A stretch of 39,877 bases of DNA, from NCBI GenBank assembly GCA_902776275.1, contig CACYPI010000014.1, positions 1-39,877 on the forward strand, in the 5' to 3' direction. The notes under the pieces are model-generated. The model did no database searches, was not told the origin of the DNA, and was given only the letters and a program-made list of their open reading frames with translations. This stretch comes from an uncultured Aeromonadales bacterium (GTDB lineage: Bacteria > Pseudomonadota > Gammaproteobacteria > Enterobacterales > Succinivibrionaceae). The position numbers were made by a program, and so were the translations under genes. Position 1 is the stretch's first letter. Every line of letters starts with the position of its first letter. This document shows positions 1-7,730 of the stretch, piece by piece.

Positions 1-100
1 CTGCTGCCATGTGCTGCGTTCCTCCTGTGCTTGTGAACATGGCCGCATCGTATCGGCAGAGGTCAGTTTTGGGAAATAGCGAAAACTATACAGTCACGGA
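1..100 (-). mobile_element. Left-edge end of a probable insertion sequence (partial)
   Basis: The reading frame of the binding-protein gene breaks off abruptly near 90-105, and the DNA to the left differs in character. Read on the minus strand it shows an AGGAGG ribosome-binding site (complement of 21-26), a 10-base spacer and an ATG at 10-8 opening a frame that runs off the window edge. A subterminal inverted repeat AGTTTT/AAAACT lies at 65-70 and 82-87. This layout suits the end of an IS with a transposase reading outward. The IS family cannot be named because only three codons are visible. The exact junction is uncertain by about 15 bases. Confidence 0.5.
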
Positions 101-598
101 CGTTGATGAGCCTGTGATGTCCGGCACCGAGATCTTGCCTGCATAGGCGTCGTCGGCGAGATCGGCGATGCGCTCGGGGGCCTTGAGGCCCGAGTCCTTG
201 AGCACCTTGGTGTTCACGAAGAGCGCGCCGGTGTTGCCGAGGATCGGGGCGTAGAACGGCACCTCGCTGCCGTCGGCGGCCTTGTGCGGGAAGGTCAGGT
301 CCGCGAACACGTGATCCCTGGCCTGGGCCGAGTCGAGGTAGTAGGTGGACAGCGTGACGATGTCGGCCTCGATGTCCTGCTTCTCGGCCATGAGCTTGCC
401 GCCAAGCTCGCTGGTGCCGAAAGCCTGGAGCACGTAGCGCCCGGCAAAGCCGTTGCCGTCAAGCGCGTGCTTCATGGCCTCCTGAGCCTCCTCGTCGGCG
501 TTTGAGTAGATGACTATCTGATCTGCGGCGTAGCAGGCGGCGCAGGACGCAATGGCGGCCGCGGCGAGCGCGGCGATGGCGGTTTTCCTAAGCTTCAT
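86..598 (-). pseudogene. ABC importer periplasmic binding protein, truncated
   Basis: The start at 598 is preferred over an in-frame upstream ATG at 628 because AAAGGA lies just upstream of it. It overlaps the end of the permease gene by 11 bases. The product begins with a signal peptide of about 25 residues (MKLRKT..., likely cleavage after CYA), followed by QIVIYSNADEE. That opening is typical of the binding proteins for ferric iron, thiamine or 2-aminoethylphosphonate (FbpA/ThiB/PhnS class). Only about 170 residues remain where the family has about 330-345. The frame ends in an unrelated tail (TSVTV, stop) right after a family-like VPDITGSST segment. The C-terminal lobe, which carries many ligand contacts, is missing, so the gene is probably inactivated by the element at the left edge. 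Confidence 0.8.
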
Positions 599-2288
599 TT
601 GGCATTTTCCTTTCAGAGCTAATGGCATTGGGCCGCAGGCGCAGCGGGCGCAGGCGGGAGACGGCCCCCGGGAGAGCCCCGCACAGCGCCTTGGCGGCGA
701 CGTTGGTGAAGAAGATGAGCAGCGACAGCGCGAAGATCGCGTCGTAGCGGTCGAAGTACTGCAGCTCGCGGATCCTGGTCGTGACGACCTGGGTATGGGC
801 GCTGCAGATGAACACCACGGCCGACACCGTGACCATGGCGTTGATGAAGAGGTAGGCGGCCGCCGAGCAGAGCGTGGGCGCGATGTTGGGGATGATGACG
901 CGAAGAAGCGTCCTGCCGTAGCTGTCGCCCATGAGCGCGCCCGTGACCTCGTAGCCTGGGTTTAGGCGCGAGAGCGCGTCCTTGCACATGAGGTAGGGCG
1001 TCGTGAAGAAGTGCACGGCGTTGCAGGCGACGATGATCGCGAAGGTCCCGTAGGCTGGGGTGCCTGCGAAGGCGAACATGAACCCGACGCCGAGCACCAT
1101 GCCAGGCACGGTGTTCGTGAGCATCGCGATGAAGTCCATGAGGGCGCCGCACCTCTTTGAGAGCGCCGGGCGGGCGCTTATGAGCGCGGCGCCTAAGCAC
1201 AGCGCAAGCCCGAACACCACGGTGAGCAGCGCCACGTGGACGGAGTTCAGGTAGGCCGAGGAGAGCTGCGGATCGGCCAGGGCCTGCGCCATGTGGGAGA
1301 GCGTGAAGTCAGGCTTGTAGGGCCAGTTCTCGACGAAGGGCAGCACGAAGATCACGGCAAAGACGCTTACAAGGCAGAGCGCCATGAGCGCAAGCCAGAG
1401 CACGGATGCCGCCGTCGCGGCCGCTCCCGCGCCCAAGGCCTGGACGGAGCTTTGCTGGGAGGGCTGCTGCAGCGACGAGCTGCGGCGCAGCACGAGGAGC
1501 GCCAGCGCCGCGGGCAGGAGCATCGCCATGGAGATGGCCGCGCCGCGTCCGAAGTCGGGCACGGCGCCCATCATCGTCGCGTAGAGCGAGGTCGCGATGA
1601 CGTCGTAGCGCCCGGCTATCGACGAGGGGATCCCGAAGTCGGTGAAGTTCAGGAAGAACGTGAGCAGGAGCGAGCTTACCAATGCCGGGGCCGCCGGGCG
1701 CAGCGCGCTCATGATGAACGAGCGCAGCGGCCCGTCGCCCAGCATCGCGCAGACGGTGCGGGTGTTGGGGCTTATGTATGAGAAGGCGTTCTCAAGCAGC
1801 ATGAAGGCGTAGGGCAGCGTGTAGACGGTGCCTGCGATGACGAGGCCCGAGAAGCCGTAGATGGAGAAGGGGAGCTGGAAGCCCAGGATCTGGGTTATGA
1901 GGCCCTGCTTTCCGAACGAGAAGATCACCGCAAAGCCGTAGGTGATCGACGGGAAGAAGAACGCGGCCATGATGCAGGTGCGGAAGGCGGACTTGAGCGC
2001 CCTGGGCAGCGCGGCCAGCCAGAGGCAGTAGGCGCACATGAAGGCGATGGCGGTCGAGGCCGTGGCGACGATGCCTGATACGAGGAAGCTGTGGGCGATG
2101 GCGCGGGCCATGCGCTTCTTCAAGAGCGCGCCTGAGTAGTTTGAAGCCGCAGCAGTGAGGCCGCCGTCGAAGGACTGGGCGAGCACCTCGATTAGCGGCA
2201 GCGCCAGGGCCGCGGCGAAGGCCATGCAGGCTGCGATGAACAGGACGCGCTGGAAAGATGCGCCCTCCCTGAAAGCGCCCTCCCTCAT
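588..2288 (-). CDS. ABC transporter permease, two fused domains (FbpB/ThiP/PhnU class)
   Basis: A 566-residue inner-membrane protein with about twelve hydrophobic segments in two similar halves. Each half carries a binding-protein-dependent transport domain, so one polypeptide forms the whole channel. The size and fused layout match FbpB, ThiP and related permeases for ferric iron, thiamine or phosphonates; the ligand cannot be decided from this gene. The start ATG overlaps the stop of the ATPase gene (ATGA), which indicates translational coupling. The C-terminus overlaps the start of the binding-protein gene. The operon order is ATPase, permease, binding protein. Because the binding protein is truncated, the importer may no longer work even though this gene looks intact. 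Confidence 0.92.
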   Translation of the reverse strand: MREGAFREGASFQRVLFIAACMAFAAALALPLIEVLAQSFDGGLTAAASNYSGALLKKRMARAIAHSFLVSGIVATASTAIAFMCAYCLWLAALPRALKSAFRTCIMAAFFFPSITYGFAVIFSFGKQGLITQILGFQLPFSIYGFSGLVIAGTVYTLPYAFMLLENAFSYISPNTRTVCAMLGDGPLRSFIMSALRPAAPALVSSLLLTFFLNFTDFGIPSSIAGRYDVIATSLYATMMGAVPDFGRGAAISMAMLLPAALALLVLRRSSSLQQPSQQSSVQALGAGAAATAASVLWLALMALCLVSVFAVIFVLPFVENWPYKPDFTLSHMAQALADPQLSSAYLNSVHVALLTVVFGLALCLGAALISARPALSKRCGALMDFIAMLTNTVPGMVLGVGFMFAFAGTPAYGTFAIIVACNAVHFFTTPYLMCKDALSRLNPGYEVTGALMGDSYGRTLLRVIIPNIAPTLCSAAAYLFINAMVTVSAVVFICSAHTQVVTTRIRELQYFDRYDAIFALSLLIFFTNVAAKALCGALPGAVSRLRPLRLRPNAISSERKMPNEA

Positions 2289-3043
2289 GCCGCGCTCCCC
2301 GACTGCTCGAAGATCTTGCGGATGTTCTCGCGCTTGATCCTAAGCTGGTCGCAGATGAAGCGGGAGACGAAGGCGTCGGCGGGATCGGAGATGATCTCGG
2401 ATGGAGGCGCGAACTGGGCGATGCGGGCGTCGTGAAGGATCATGATGCGGTCCGACAGCGAGAGCGCCTCCTCGGGATCGTGGGTCACGATGATCGTAGT
2501 GAGCCGAAAGCGCCTTGCGATCGCGCGGATGCGGGCCTTGATGGACTCCTTTATCATGCCGTCAAGCGCCGAGAGCGGCTCGTCGAGGAGCAGGAGCCTG
2601 GGCTTGAGCACCAGCGTGCGGGCGATGGCCACGCGCTGCTTCTGCCCGCCCGAGAGCTCGCTGATGCGCTTTTGCAGGTGCGGCCTGAGGTCGAGCAGAT
2701 CGATGAGGTCGTCCACTTCGGCCCTCGTGGACGCGCCCGGACGGTTGCGCAGCCCGTAGACGATGTTGCCCAGGGCGTCGAGGTTCGGAAAGAGCGCGTA
2801 GTCCTGGAAGACGATGTTGAAGCCGCGCTCGCGCATCGGCACCTTGGTGACGTCCTGCCCGTCGCAGAGGATCCGGCCCTCGGTGGGGCTCAGGATCCCA
2901 AGGATGATGTTGAGTAGCGTCGTCTTGCCGCAGCCCGAGGGCCCCAGGATTGAGACTATCTCGCCGTCGCGGACGGCGAACGTCATGTCCCTGAGCACCA
3001 CGGTGTTGCGAAATTTCCTGGTGACGTGGTCAAGTTCGAGCAT
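2285..3043 (-). CDS. ABC transporter ATP-binding protein (FbpC/PotA-like)
   Basis: A 252-residue nucleotide-binding subunit with all expected motifs: Walker A GPSGCGKTT near residue 35, a Q-loop (FQDYALF), signature LSGGQKQRVAIARTL near 130, Walker B LLLLDEP, D-loop SALD, and the switch histidine in VTHDPEEAL. It has no long C-terminal regulatory domain, as in short ThiQ/PhnT-type subunits. It would power the fused permease from the cytoplasmic face. The start is supported by AGGAGG (complement of 3055-3060) 11 bases upstream. It is the first gene of the importer operon and lies downstream of the flagellar terminator, so it needs its own promoter in the roughly 120 bases between them; I see no convincing promoter there. 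Confidence 0.93.
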   Translation of the reverse strand: MLELDHVTRKFRNTVVLRDMTFAVRDGEIVSILGPSGCGKTTLLNIILGILSPTEGRILCDGQDVTKVPMRERGFNIVFQDYALFPNLDALGNIVYGLRNRPGASTRAEVDDLIDLLDLRPHLQKRISELSGGQKQRVAIARTLVLKPRLLLLDEPLSALDGMIKESIKARIRAIARRFRLTTIIVTHDPEEALSLSDRIMILHDARIAQFAPPSEIISDPADAFVSRFICDQLRIKRENIRKIFEQSGSAA

Positions 3044-3163
3044 CTTCCGCGCATCCTCCTATCTTGCGCGGAAAGTATGGGGGTCCAATGACAAGTCCTC
3101 TTGAATGGAAGATTAAGTTTTGGTAAAGGCCCGGCGGGTCTTTTCCGGCGCACGACAAAGACG

Positions 3164-3199
3164 CCGGGGCCCCTCGGGCTTTCGCCTGAGGGGCCCCGG
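3164..3199 (-). terminator. Strong intrinsic-type terminator after flgI
   Basis: A 16-bp stem (3164-3179 with 3184-3199, one G-U pair) closes a four-base loop, just after the flgI stop in the minus direction. The bases following the stem on the minus strand (GGCGTCTTTG) give only a weak U tract. The position between the flagellar operon and the ABC importer supports a terminator. Confidence 0.75.
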
Positions 3200-3213
3200 A
3201 GGCCTGCCCTTGG

Positions 3214-4335
3214 TCAGATTATCTGCAGCTCGCCGTCGATGGCGCCTGCCTGGTCGAGGGCCTCGAGCACCGACATCAGATCGCCTGGGGCGAGCCCGAC
3301 CTGGTTTACCGCGCGCACGAGATCATCGAGCGTCGCGCCGGTGTCGAACTTGAACATCTTGCCCTTCTTCTGCTGGACGTTGATCTGCGAGTTTGGCACC
3401 ACCGCGGTCTGGCCCTGGGAGAAGGAGTTGGGCTGCGAGACCTGCGGGTTCTCGCTCACCGTGACGGTTAGGCCGCCGTGGGTGACCGCGACCGGCTTCA
3501 ACTTGACGTTCGAGCCGATGACGATGGTGCCGGTGCGCGAGTTGACCACAATCTTGGCCTTGTCCTCGCCCTGGTCGACGTCGAGGTTCTCAAGCGTGGA
3601 GAGAAACTCGACGCGCTTGGCCGGGTTGCGCGGGGCGTTGACGCGCACCGAGACCGCGTCCTCGGCCACGGCCGAGCCGTCGCCATAGGTCGCGTTGATG
3701 GCGTCGGCCATGTTCTTGGCCGAGGTGAAGTCGGGCCTGTCGAGGTTGAAGGTGATGCTGTCGGAGGTCTGGAAGTTCGTGGGCACCTCGCGCTCGACCA
3801 GTGCGCCGTTGGCGATGCGCCCGACCGTCGGGGTGTTGACGGTCACCTTGGAGCCGTCGGCGCCCTCGACGCCCAGGCCGCCTACCACGAGCGATCCCTG
3901 GGCGATGGCGTAGACGTTGCCGTCGATGCCGCGCAACAGCGTCTGCAAGAGCGTGCCGCCGCGCAGCGAGGTGGCCTCGCCGATGGCCGAAACCGTGACG
4001 TCGATGGTCTGGCCGCGCTTTGCAAAGGGCGGCAGCGTGGCGTGGATCGCCACCGGGGCGACGTCCTTGACCTTGAGCGTGGTGGAGTCGGAGACCTTGA
4101 TGCCGAAGTTGTTGAGCATCGAACGGAAGCTCTGCTCGGTGAACTTGCTGTTCTTCTCGCCGGTGCCCGCAAGTCCGACCACCAGGCCGTAGCCTAGAAG
4201 CTGGTTGTCGCGCACGCCCTGCACCGAGGCGATGTCCTTGATGCGCGTGGCATTGGCCTCAAGCGGCGCGAAGGCCGCCGCGGCGCAAAGCGCGGCGGCG
4301 CAGAGCGCCGCTGCAATTCTGAACTTTCCTGCCAT
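3214..4335 (-). CDS. flgI: Flagellar P-ring protein FlgI
   Basis: A 373-residue protein that builds the P-ring of the basal body in the peptidoglycan layer. A signal peptide occupies about the first 29 residues (cleavage near ANA). It is followed by the family opening [25 protein letters not shown] (split here for reading: [15 protein letters not shown], then [10 protein letters not shown]) and the GTGE motif. The length is normal and the end GELQII is typical. GGAGG precedes the start. It is the last gene of flgFGHI, 27 bases after flgH, and is closed by a strong terminator. flgJ, which usually follows, is not next; the ABC importer is. Confidence 0.97.
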   Translation of the reverse strand: MAGKFRIAAALCAAALCAAAAFAPLEANATRIKDIASVQGVRDNQLLGYGLVVGLAGTGEKNSKFTEQSFRSMLNNFGIKVSDSTTLKVKDVAPVAIHATLPPFAKRGQTIDVTVSAIGEATSLRGGTLLQTLLRGIDGNVYAIAQGSLVVGGLGVEGADGSKVTVNTPTVGRIANGALVEREVPTNFQTSDSITFNLDRPDFTSAKNMADAINATYGDGSAVAEDAVSVRVNAPRNPAKRVEFLSTLENLDVDQGEDKAKIVVNSRTGTIVIGSNVKLKPVAVTHGGLTVTVSENPQVSQPNSFSQGQTAVVPNSQINVQQKKGKMFKFDTGATLDDLVRAVNQVGLAPGDLMSVLEALDQAGAIDGELQII

Positions 4336-4362
4336 CGTCGATCCCTCCTTCAGGCGCCAGCC

Positions 4363-5055
4363 TCACGAGAAGATGTTGAACACGCTGTTGAAGAACTTCG
4401 AGAGCCAGCCGCGCTCCTGGGTGTTCGCGAAGTCGCCGGTCCCGCCGTACTGGATGCGGGCGTTGCCGATGCGCTGCGAGGAGACGGTGTTGTCGGAGTT
4501 GATGTCCTCGGGCCTGATGATGCCGGTGACGCGCACGTACTCGTTGCCGTTGTTGAGCATGAGCCACTTCTCGCCGCGTACCTGCAGGTTGCCGTTTGAG
4601 AGCACGTTCACGACGCTCACCGAGATCTGGCCGGTCAGGCTGTTGCTCTGCGAGGTGTTGCCCGAGCCGGAGAAGTCCTGCGAGTTGGAGTTCGACAGCG
4701 TGGGGGTGAGGCCCAGGGCCTTGACCTCCTTGCCGCCTAATGTAATCCCGCCGTAGGTGTTCGAGTCGCTCTTTGCAAGCGTGGTGCCGGCCTTCTTCTG
4801 GGCGGTGGTCCTCTCCTCGAGTTCCACCGAGATGATGTCGCCCACGCGGTGGGCCTTGGTGTCGGTGTAGAGGCCGTTGGAGGCGGTGCCCTGGCTGTAG
4901 ATCCCGCCGTCGGCGACCACCTTGGTCACTGGGGGCTCGGGCAGCGCCGGCGCGAAGGCCGGATCGTCGGGCTTGGGATCGAGCGCGTCGAGGCTGCATC
5001 CCTGGACGAGCGCCGCGGCCGCGAGCGCGGCCGCCATTGCCAATGCGTGTTTCAT
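4363..5055 (-). CDS. flgH: Flagellar L-ring lipoprotein FlgH
   Basis: A 230-residue outer-membrane lipoprotein forming the L-ring bushing around the flagellar rod. The lipobox LVQGC is near residues 16-20. The conserved GGIYS, GDIISVELEERTTAQKKAGT and VRVTGIIRPEDI segments follow. The start at 5055 is chosen over an in-frame upstream codon at 5076 because GGAGG at 5061-5065 sits five bases before it and because the signal sequence then starts directly with MKHA. It lies 62 bases after flgG and 27 before flgI. Normal length, no damage seen. Confidence 0.96.
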   Translation of the reverse strand: MKHALAMAAALAAAALVQGCSLDALDPKPDDPAFAPALPEPPVTKVVADGGIYSQGTASNGLYTDTKAHRVGDIISVELEERTTAQKKAGTTLAKSDSNTYGGITLGGKEVKALGLTPTLSNSNSQDFSGSGNTSQSNSLTGQISVSVVNVLSNGNLQVRGEKWLMLNNGNEYVRVTGIIRPEDINSDNTVSSQRIGNARIQYGGTGDFANTQERGWLSKFFNSVFNIFS

Positions 5056-5117
5056 TCTCTCCTCCGTCGTTTTCATGACTTCATCCCGGAGTCATTCATA
5101 AAACGTGCCCAAAAGGA

Positions 5118-5903
5118 TCAGACCGACTGGATGAGCGAGCCCATCATGTTGTCGACCGTGGTCAGCACCTTGGAGTTCATCTCGTAGACGCGCTGGGCGG
5201 TGATGAGATTCACGAGCTCCTCGGTGACCTTGACGTTCGAGGTCTCGAGCATGCTCTGGCGGATGTAGCCCATGCCGTCCTGGCCGCCGATGCCCTGCTG
5301 GGGCGCGCCCGAGGCGGTGGTCTCCAGGAAGAGGTTGTCGCCCACCGGCTCGAGCCCCGAGGGGTTGATGAAGTCGGTCACGGTGATCTGCCCCAGGTCC
5401 TGCGCGGTGCGGCTGTTGGCCACGGTGACGCTCACCTGGCCGTCGCGGCCTACCGTGATGCCTGTGGCGTTCTCGGGCACCTGCATCTGCGGCAGCAGCG
5501 GGAAGCCGTCGGCGTTGACGATGGTGCCCTCCTCGTTCTTGGTGAACTGGCCGTTGCGTGTGTAGGCGGTGGTGCCGTCGGGCAGTTGGATCTCGAAGAA
5601 ACCCCTGCCCTGGATCATGAGATCGAAGCTGTTGTCGGTGGTCTCGACGTCGCCCTGCGCAAACTGCTTCTGGGTGGCGACGACCTTGGCGCCTGCGCCG
5701 AGCATCAATCCCTCTGGCAGGTAGCCGTCGGCGCTCGAGCGGCCGCCTGGCTGGTTGATCTTCTGGTAGAGCAGGTCGTCGAAGATCGCCCTGCCCTTCT
5801 TGTAGCCCACGGTCGACGCGTTGGCAAGGTTGTTTGAAGTGACCGAGATGTTGGTCTGCTGCGCGTCAAGACCGGTCTTGCTTATCCATAGTGCTGGGAT
5901 CAT
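5118..5903 (-). CDS. flgG: Flagellar distal rod protein FlgG
   Basis: A 261-residue axial protein of the distal flagellar rod. The N-terminal NNLANASTVGYKKGRA motif and the C-terminal SNVKVTEELVNLITAQRVYE segment mark the rod/hook family. The overall length (about 260) and the opening MIPALWISKTGLDAQQ identify FlgG. AGGAGG lies eight bases before the ATG. It follows flgF by 21 bases and precedes flgH, the standard order. The protein is exported by the flagellar type III apparatus and has no cleaved signal peptide. Confidence 0.97.
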   Translation of the reverse strand: MIPALWISKTGLDAQQTNISVTSNNLANASTVGYKKGRAIFDDLLYQKINQPGGRSSADGYLPEGLMLGAGAKVVATQKQFAQGDVETTDNSFDLMIQGRGFFEIQLPDGTTAYTRNGQFTKNEEGTIVNADGFPLLPQMQVPENATGITVGRDGQVSVTVANSRTAQDLGQITVTDFINPSGLEPVGDNLFLETTASGAPQQGIGGQDGMGYIRQSMLETSNVKVTEELVNLITAQRVYEMNSKVLTTVDNMMGSLIQSV

Positions 5904-5924
5904 GGCGTGTGCCTCCTTAATTCA

Positions 5925-6677
5925 TCATGACGTATAGGCCAGGAGCCTGTCCTGGGCCTGGTCCATCTGGCTGGCCTCGTCGATGAGCTTCACCGTCGCG
6001 TCGTACTGGCGCTGGATCCTGATGAGCGAGGTGAGCTCCTCGACGGGGTTGACGTTGGACGCCTCAAGCTCGCCGCTGCGGACCCTCACCGCCTGGTCTT
6101 CTGCAAGATCGGTGCCATCCCTGCGGCGGAAGAGCCCGTCATAGCCCTTCTCGACATCCTTGTAGTTCTGGGGCCTGACGAGCTTCAAGCGCTGGTACTC
6201 CTCGGTGACGTTGGAGTCGGCGCCCTGGGGGCGGCCTGAGATCACGCCGTCGTCGCTAATGCGCACGGCCTCGAGCATCGGGGGCAGGACTATCTGCGCC
6301 CCGTCGATGTCGCGCACCTCGAGCCCGGACTGCGTCCTCAGGACGCCGTTCTCGTCGGTCATCAGCGCGCCCATGCGGGTGTAGGCCTCCTTGCCGTCGC
6401 CGTCGGTGACCGCCAGGAAGCCGTCGCCCTGGATTGCCACGTCGAGCGCGCGCCCGGTGGTCTGGATGGCGCCGCCTTCCATGTTATAGCCCGGGCGCTC
6501 GTCCATCGCGAAGGCTCGCGAGGGGTAGGCGTCGGCGAACACCGACATCGAGCGCGAGTTCTCGAAGTCAGCCTTGAAGCCGGTGGTGTTGGCGTTGGCG
6601 AGGTTGTTGCTCCTCACCGCAAGCGAGTGGAAGTTCTCCTTGGCGCCAGACATCGCGATCCACAAAAGCTTGTCCAT
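5925..6677 (-). CDS. flgF: Flagellar proximal rod protein FlgF
   Basis: A 250-residue rod protein of the flgF/flgG family, with SNNLANANTTGFKADF near the N-terminus and a typical C-terminal segment (ASNVNPVEELTSLIRIQRQY). The ATG at 6677 is chosen: GGAGG ends seven bases upstream, whereas the in-frame GTG at 6683 lies too close to that site. It is the first gene of flgFGHI and has a sigma-54 promoter about 40 bases upstream. In most gammaproteobacteria flgE comes directly before flgF; here the gene before it is flgD, separated by a terminator. Confidence 0.96.
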   Translation of the reverse strand: MDKLLWIAMSGAKENFHSLAVRSNNLANANTTGFKADFENSRSMSVFADAYPSRAFAMDERPGYNMEGGAIQTTGRALDVAIQGDGFLAVTDGDGKEAYTRMGALMTDENGVLRTQSGLEVRDIDGAQIVLPPMLEAVRISDDGVISGRPQGADSNVTEEYQRLKLVRPQNYKDVEKGYDGLFRRRDGTDLAEDQAVRVRSGELEASNVNPVEELTSLIRIQRQYDATVKLIDEASQMDQAQDRLLAYTS

Positions 6678-6715
6678 GTTCACTCCTCCAATAGGGGGTT
6701 CTTAGCAGGAGCTTA

Positions 6716-6731
6716 AGCACATGGCGTGCCA
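6716..6731 (-). promoter_or_regulatory. Sigma-54 promoter of flgFGHI
   Basis: The minus-strand sequence TGGCACGCCATGTGCT has the invariant GG and GC separated by exactly ten bases and matches the TGGCACG half of the sigma-54 consensus perfectly. It lies about 40 bases before the flgF ATG and downstream of the flgD terminator, as expected for a middle-class flagellar operon driven by RpoN and an FlrC-like activator. The activator site is not identified. Confidence 0.8.
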
Positions 6732-6783
6732 TCATACGATTTCAGTTTTAGATCATTAAGATGCAAGCAAGGATGATGGATAT

Positions 6784-6814
6784 AAAAAGGCGGAGCCAAA
6801 TTTTTGGCTCCGCC
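6784..6814 (-). terminator. Intrinsic terminator of flgD
   Basis: A perfect 12-bp stem (6789-6800 with 6803-6814) is followed in the minus direction by a five-U run (complement of 6784-6788). It starts 19 bases after the flgD stop and isolates flgD from flgFGHI. Confidence 0.92.
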
Positions 6815-6833
6815 CTCTGGGGCCTTGCGCCTG

Positions 6834-7529
6834 TCAGCCCGAGATCTCGGTGACATCCGAGAGCTTGACGTCGCCGTAGCCCACGAGGTTCAACACGGTG
6901 TCGCTCGTGGACGAGCCCAGGGTCACGCTGCCGACAGTCGCGTAGGTCGAGACCGGGAGCGCCACGCTCGAGCCGTTCTGATTGCCCGTGGCGGTGATCG
7001 TGTACTTGCCTGCAGGCAGCTTGTTGCCCTCGCTGTCGGTGCCGTCCCAGCTGAAGTCCATCGAGCCGCTGCCCGAGGAGGCGGTGTAGCTGCCGACCAC
7101 CTGGCCGCTCTGGTCGGTGATGGTGATGGTTAGGTTGTCCGCGCCGTTGCCGGCGTTGATCTTCGCCTGCAGAGCGTTGGTGCCGTCGTAGAAGGCGGTG
7201 CTGCTGTCGGTGAGCACCGAGCGTCCGACCAGGCTCGACGCCGAGAGCGCCGAGGACGAGGAGATGGAGCTGACGATGCCGGACATGTTCGAGGAGATGG
7301 TATTGAGACTCTGCACGACCGAGAGCTGCGACATCGTGTTCACCATCTGGGTGTTGTCCACCGGGGACGAGGGATCCTGCTGGGAGAGCTGGGTCGTCAG
7401 GAGCTTTAAGAAGTCCTCCTGATCGAGGGTGTTCCTGCTGGCGCTTGTCGCCTTGCTCGCAGCTTCCTGGGAGGCGAGGTACGACGAGGTCTTGCCTATG
7501 GTGCTGTAATCAAAGCTGCTGTCGCTCAT
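6834..7529 (-). CDS. flgD: Flagellar hook-capping protein FlgD
   Basis: A 231-residue scaffold protein that caps the growing hook and guides FlgE assembly. The conserved N-terminal block is clear: LDQEDFLKLLTTQLSQQDP, then PVDNTQMVNTMSQLS. The C-terminal half has the FlgD Ig-like fold pattern (FSWDGTDSEGNKLPAGKYTI). AGGAGG precedes the ATG by seven bases. Unusually, it stands alone: der lies upstream, and downstream is its own terminator followed by the separate flgFGHI operon. The hook gene flgE, its obligate partner, is not adjacent and must be elsewhere if the flagellum is functional. Confidence 0.95.
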   Translation of the reverse strand: MSDSSFDYSTIGKTSSYLASQEAASKATSASRNTLDQEDFLKLLTTQLSQQDPSSPVDNTQMVNTMSQLSVVQSLNTISSNMSGIVSSISSSSALSASSLVGRSVLTDSSTAFYDGTNALQAKINAGNGADNLTITITDQSGQVVGSYTASSGSGSMDFSWDGTDSEGNKLPAGKYTITATGNQNGSSVALPVSTYATVGSVTLGSSTSDTVLNLVGYGDVKLSDVTEISG

Positions 7530-7543
7530 GTTGCTTCCTCCTC

Positions 7544-7569
7544 GCGCCGGCGGCCCTTGCCGCCGGCGC
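7544..7569 (-). promoter_or_regulatory. GC-only leader hairpin next to the flgD ribosome-binding site
   Basis: A perfect 11-bp stem made only of G and C (7544-7554 with 7559-7569, four-base loop) ends two bases before the AGGAGG of flgD. It lies downstream of the candidate flgD promoter, so it would be in the leader RNA. A stem this stable beside the ribosome-binding site could control initiation or protect the 5' end; no function is shown. Confidence 0.45.
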
Positions 7570-7585
7570 CTTGCCCTCCCATCTA

Positions 7586-7601
7586 TTCAAGCGCCATGCC
7601 A
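7586..7601 (-). promoter_or_regulatory. Candidate sigma-54 promoter of flgD
   Basis: The minus-strand sequence TGGCATGGCGCTTGAA matches TGGCACG-N4-TTGCA except for one base in each half; the -12 element has GA instead of GC. It lies about 57 bases before the flgD start. It is weaker than the flgF site but in the expected place. Confidence 0.5.
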
Positions 7602-7705
7602 GCTTTTGGAAATCTCTCCTCAAGGCGGCGATCGCGCTGAAAGGATTGGGAATTTGCCAAGGGCCCACGTGCCCAAGCCCCCGGCACGGACGCTCCTGCC
7701 CCCCA

Positions 7706-7730
7706 TGAGGCGGCAGGTTTTGCCGCCTCA
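7706..7730 (-). terminator. Hairpin overlapping the der stop codon
   Basis: A perfect 10-bp stem (7706-7715 with 7721-7730) includes the der stop codon. No U run follows on the minus strand, so it may be a weak terminator or a 3'-end stabiliser. Confidence 0.4.

Noticed and set aside
3478..4197. Long open plus-strand frame opposite flgI
   Set aside because: It is antisense to a fully conserved flgI, has no family features and reflects high GC3. The same holds for many long antisense frames over der, rodZ, hisS, bamB and secD.
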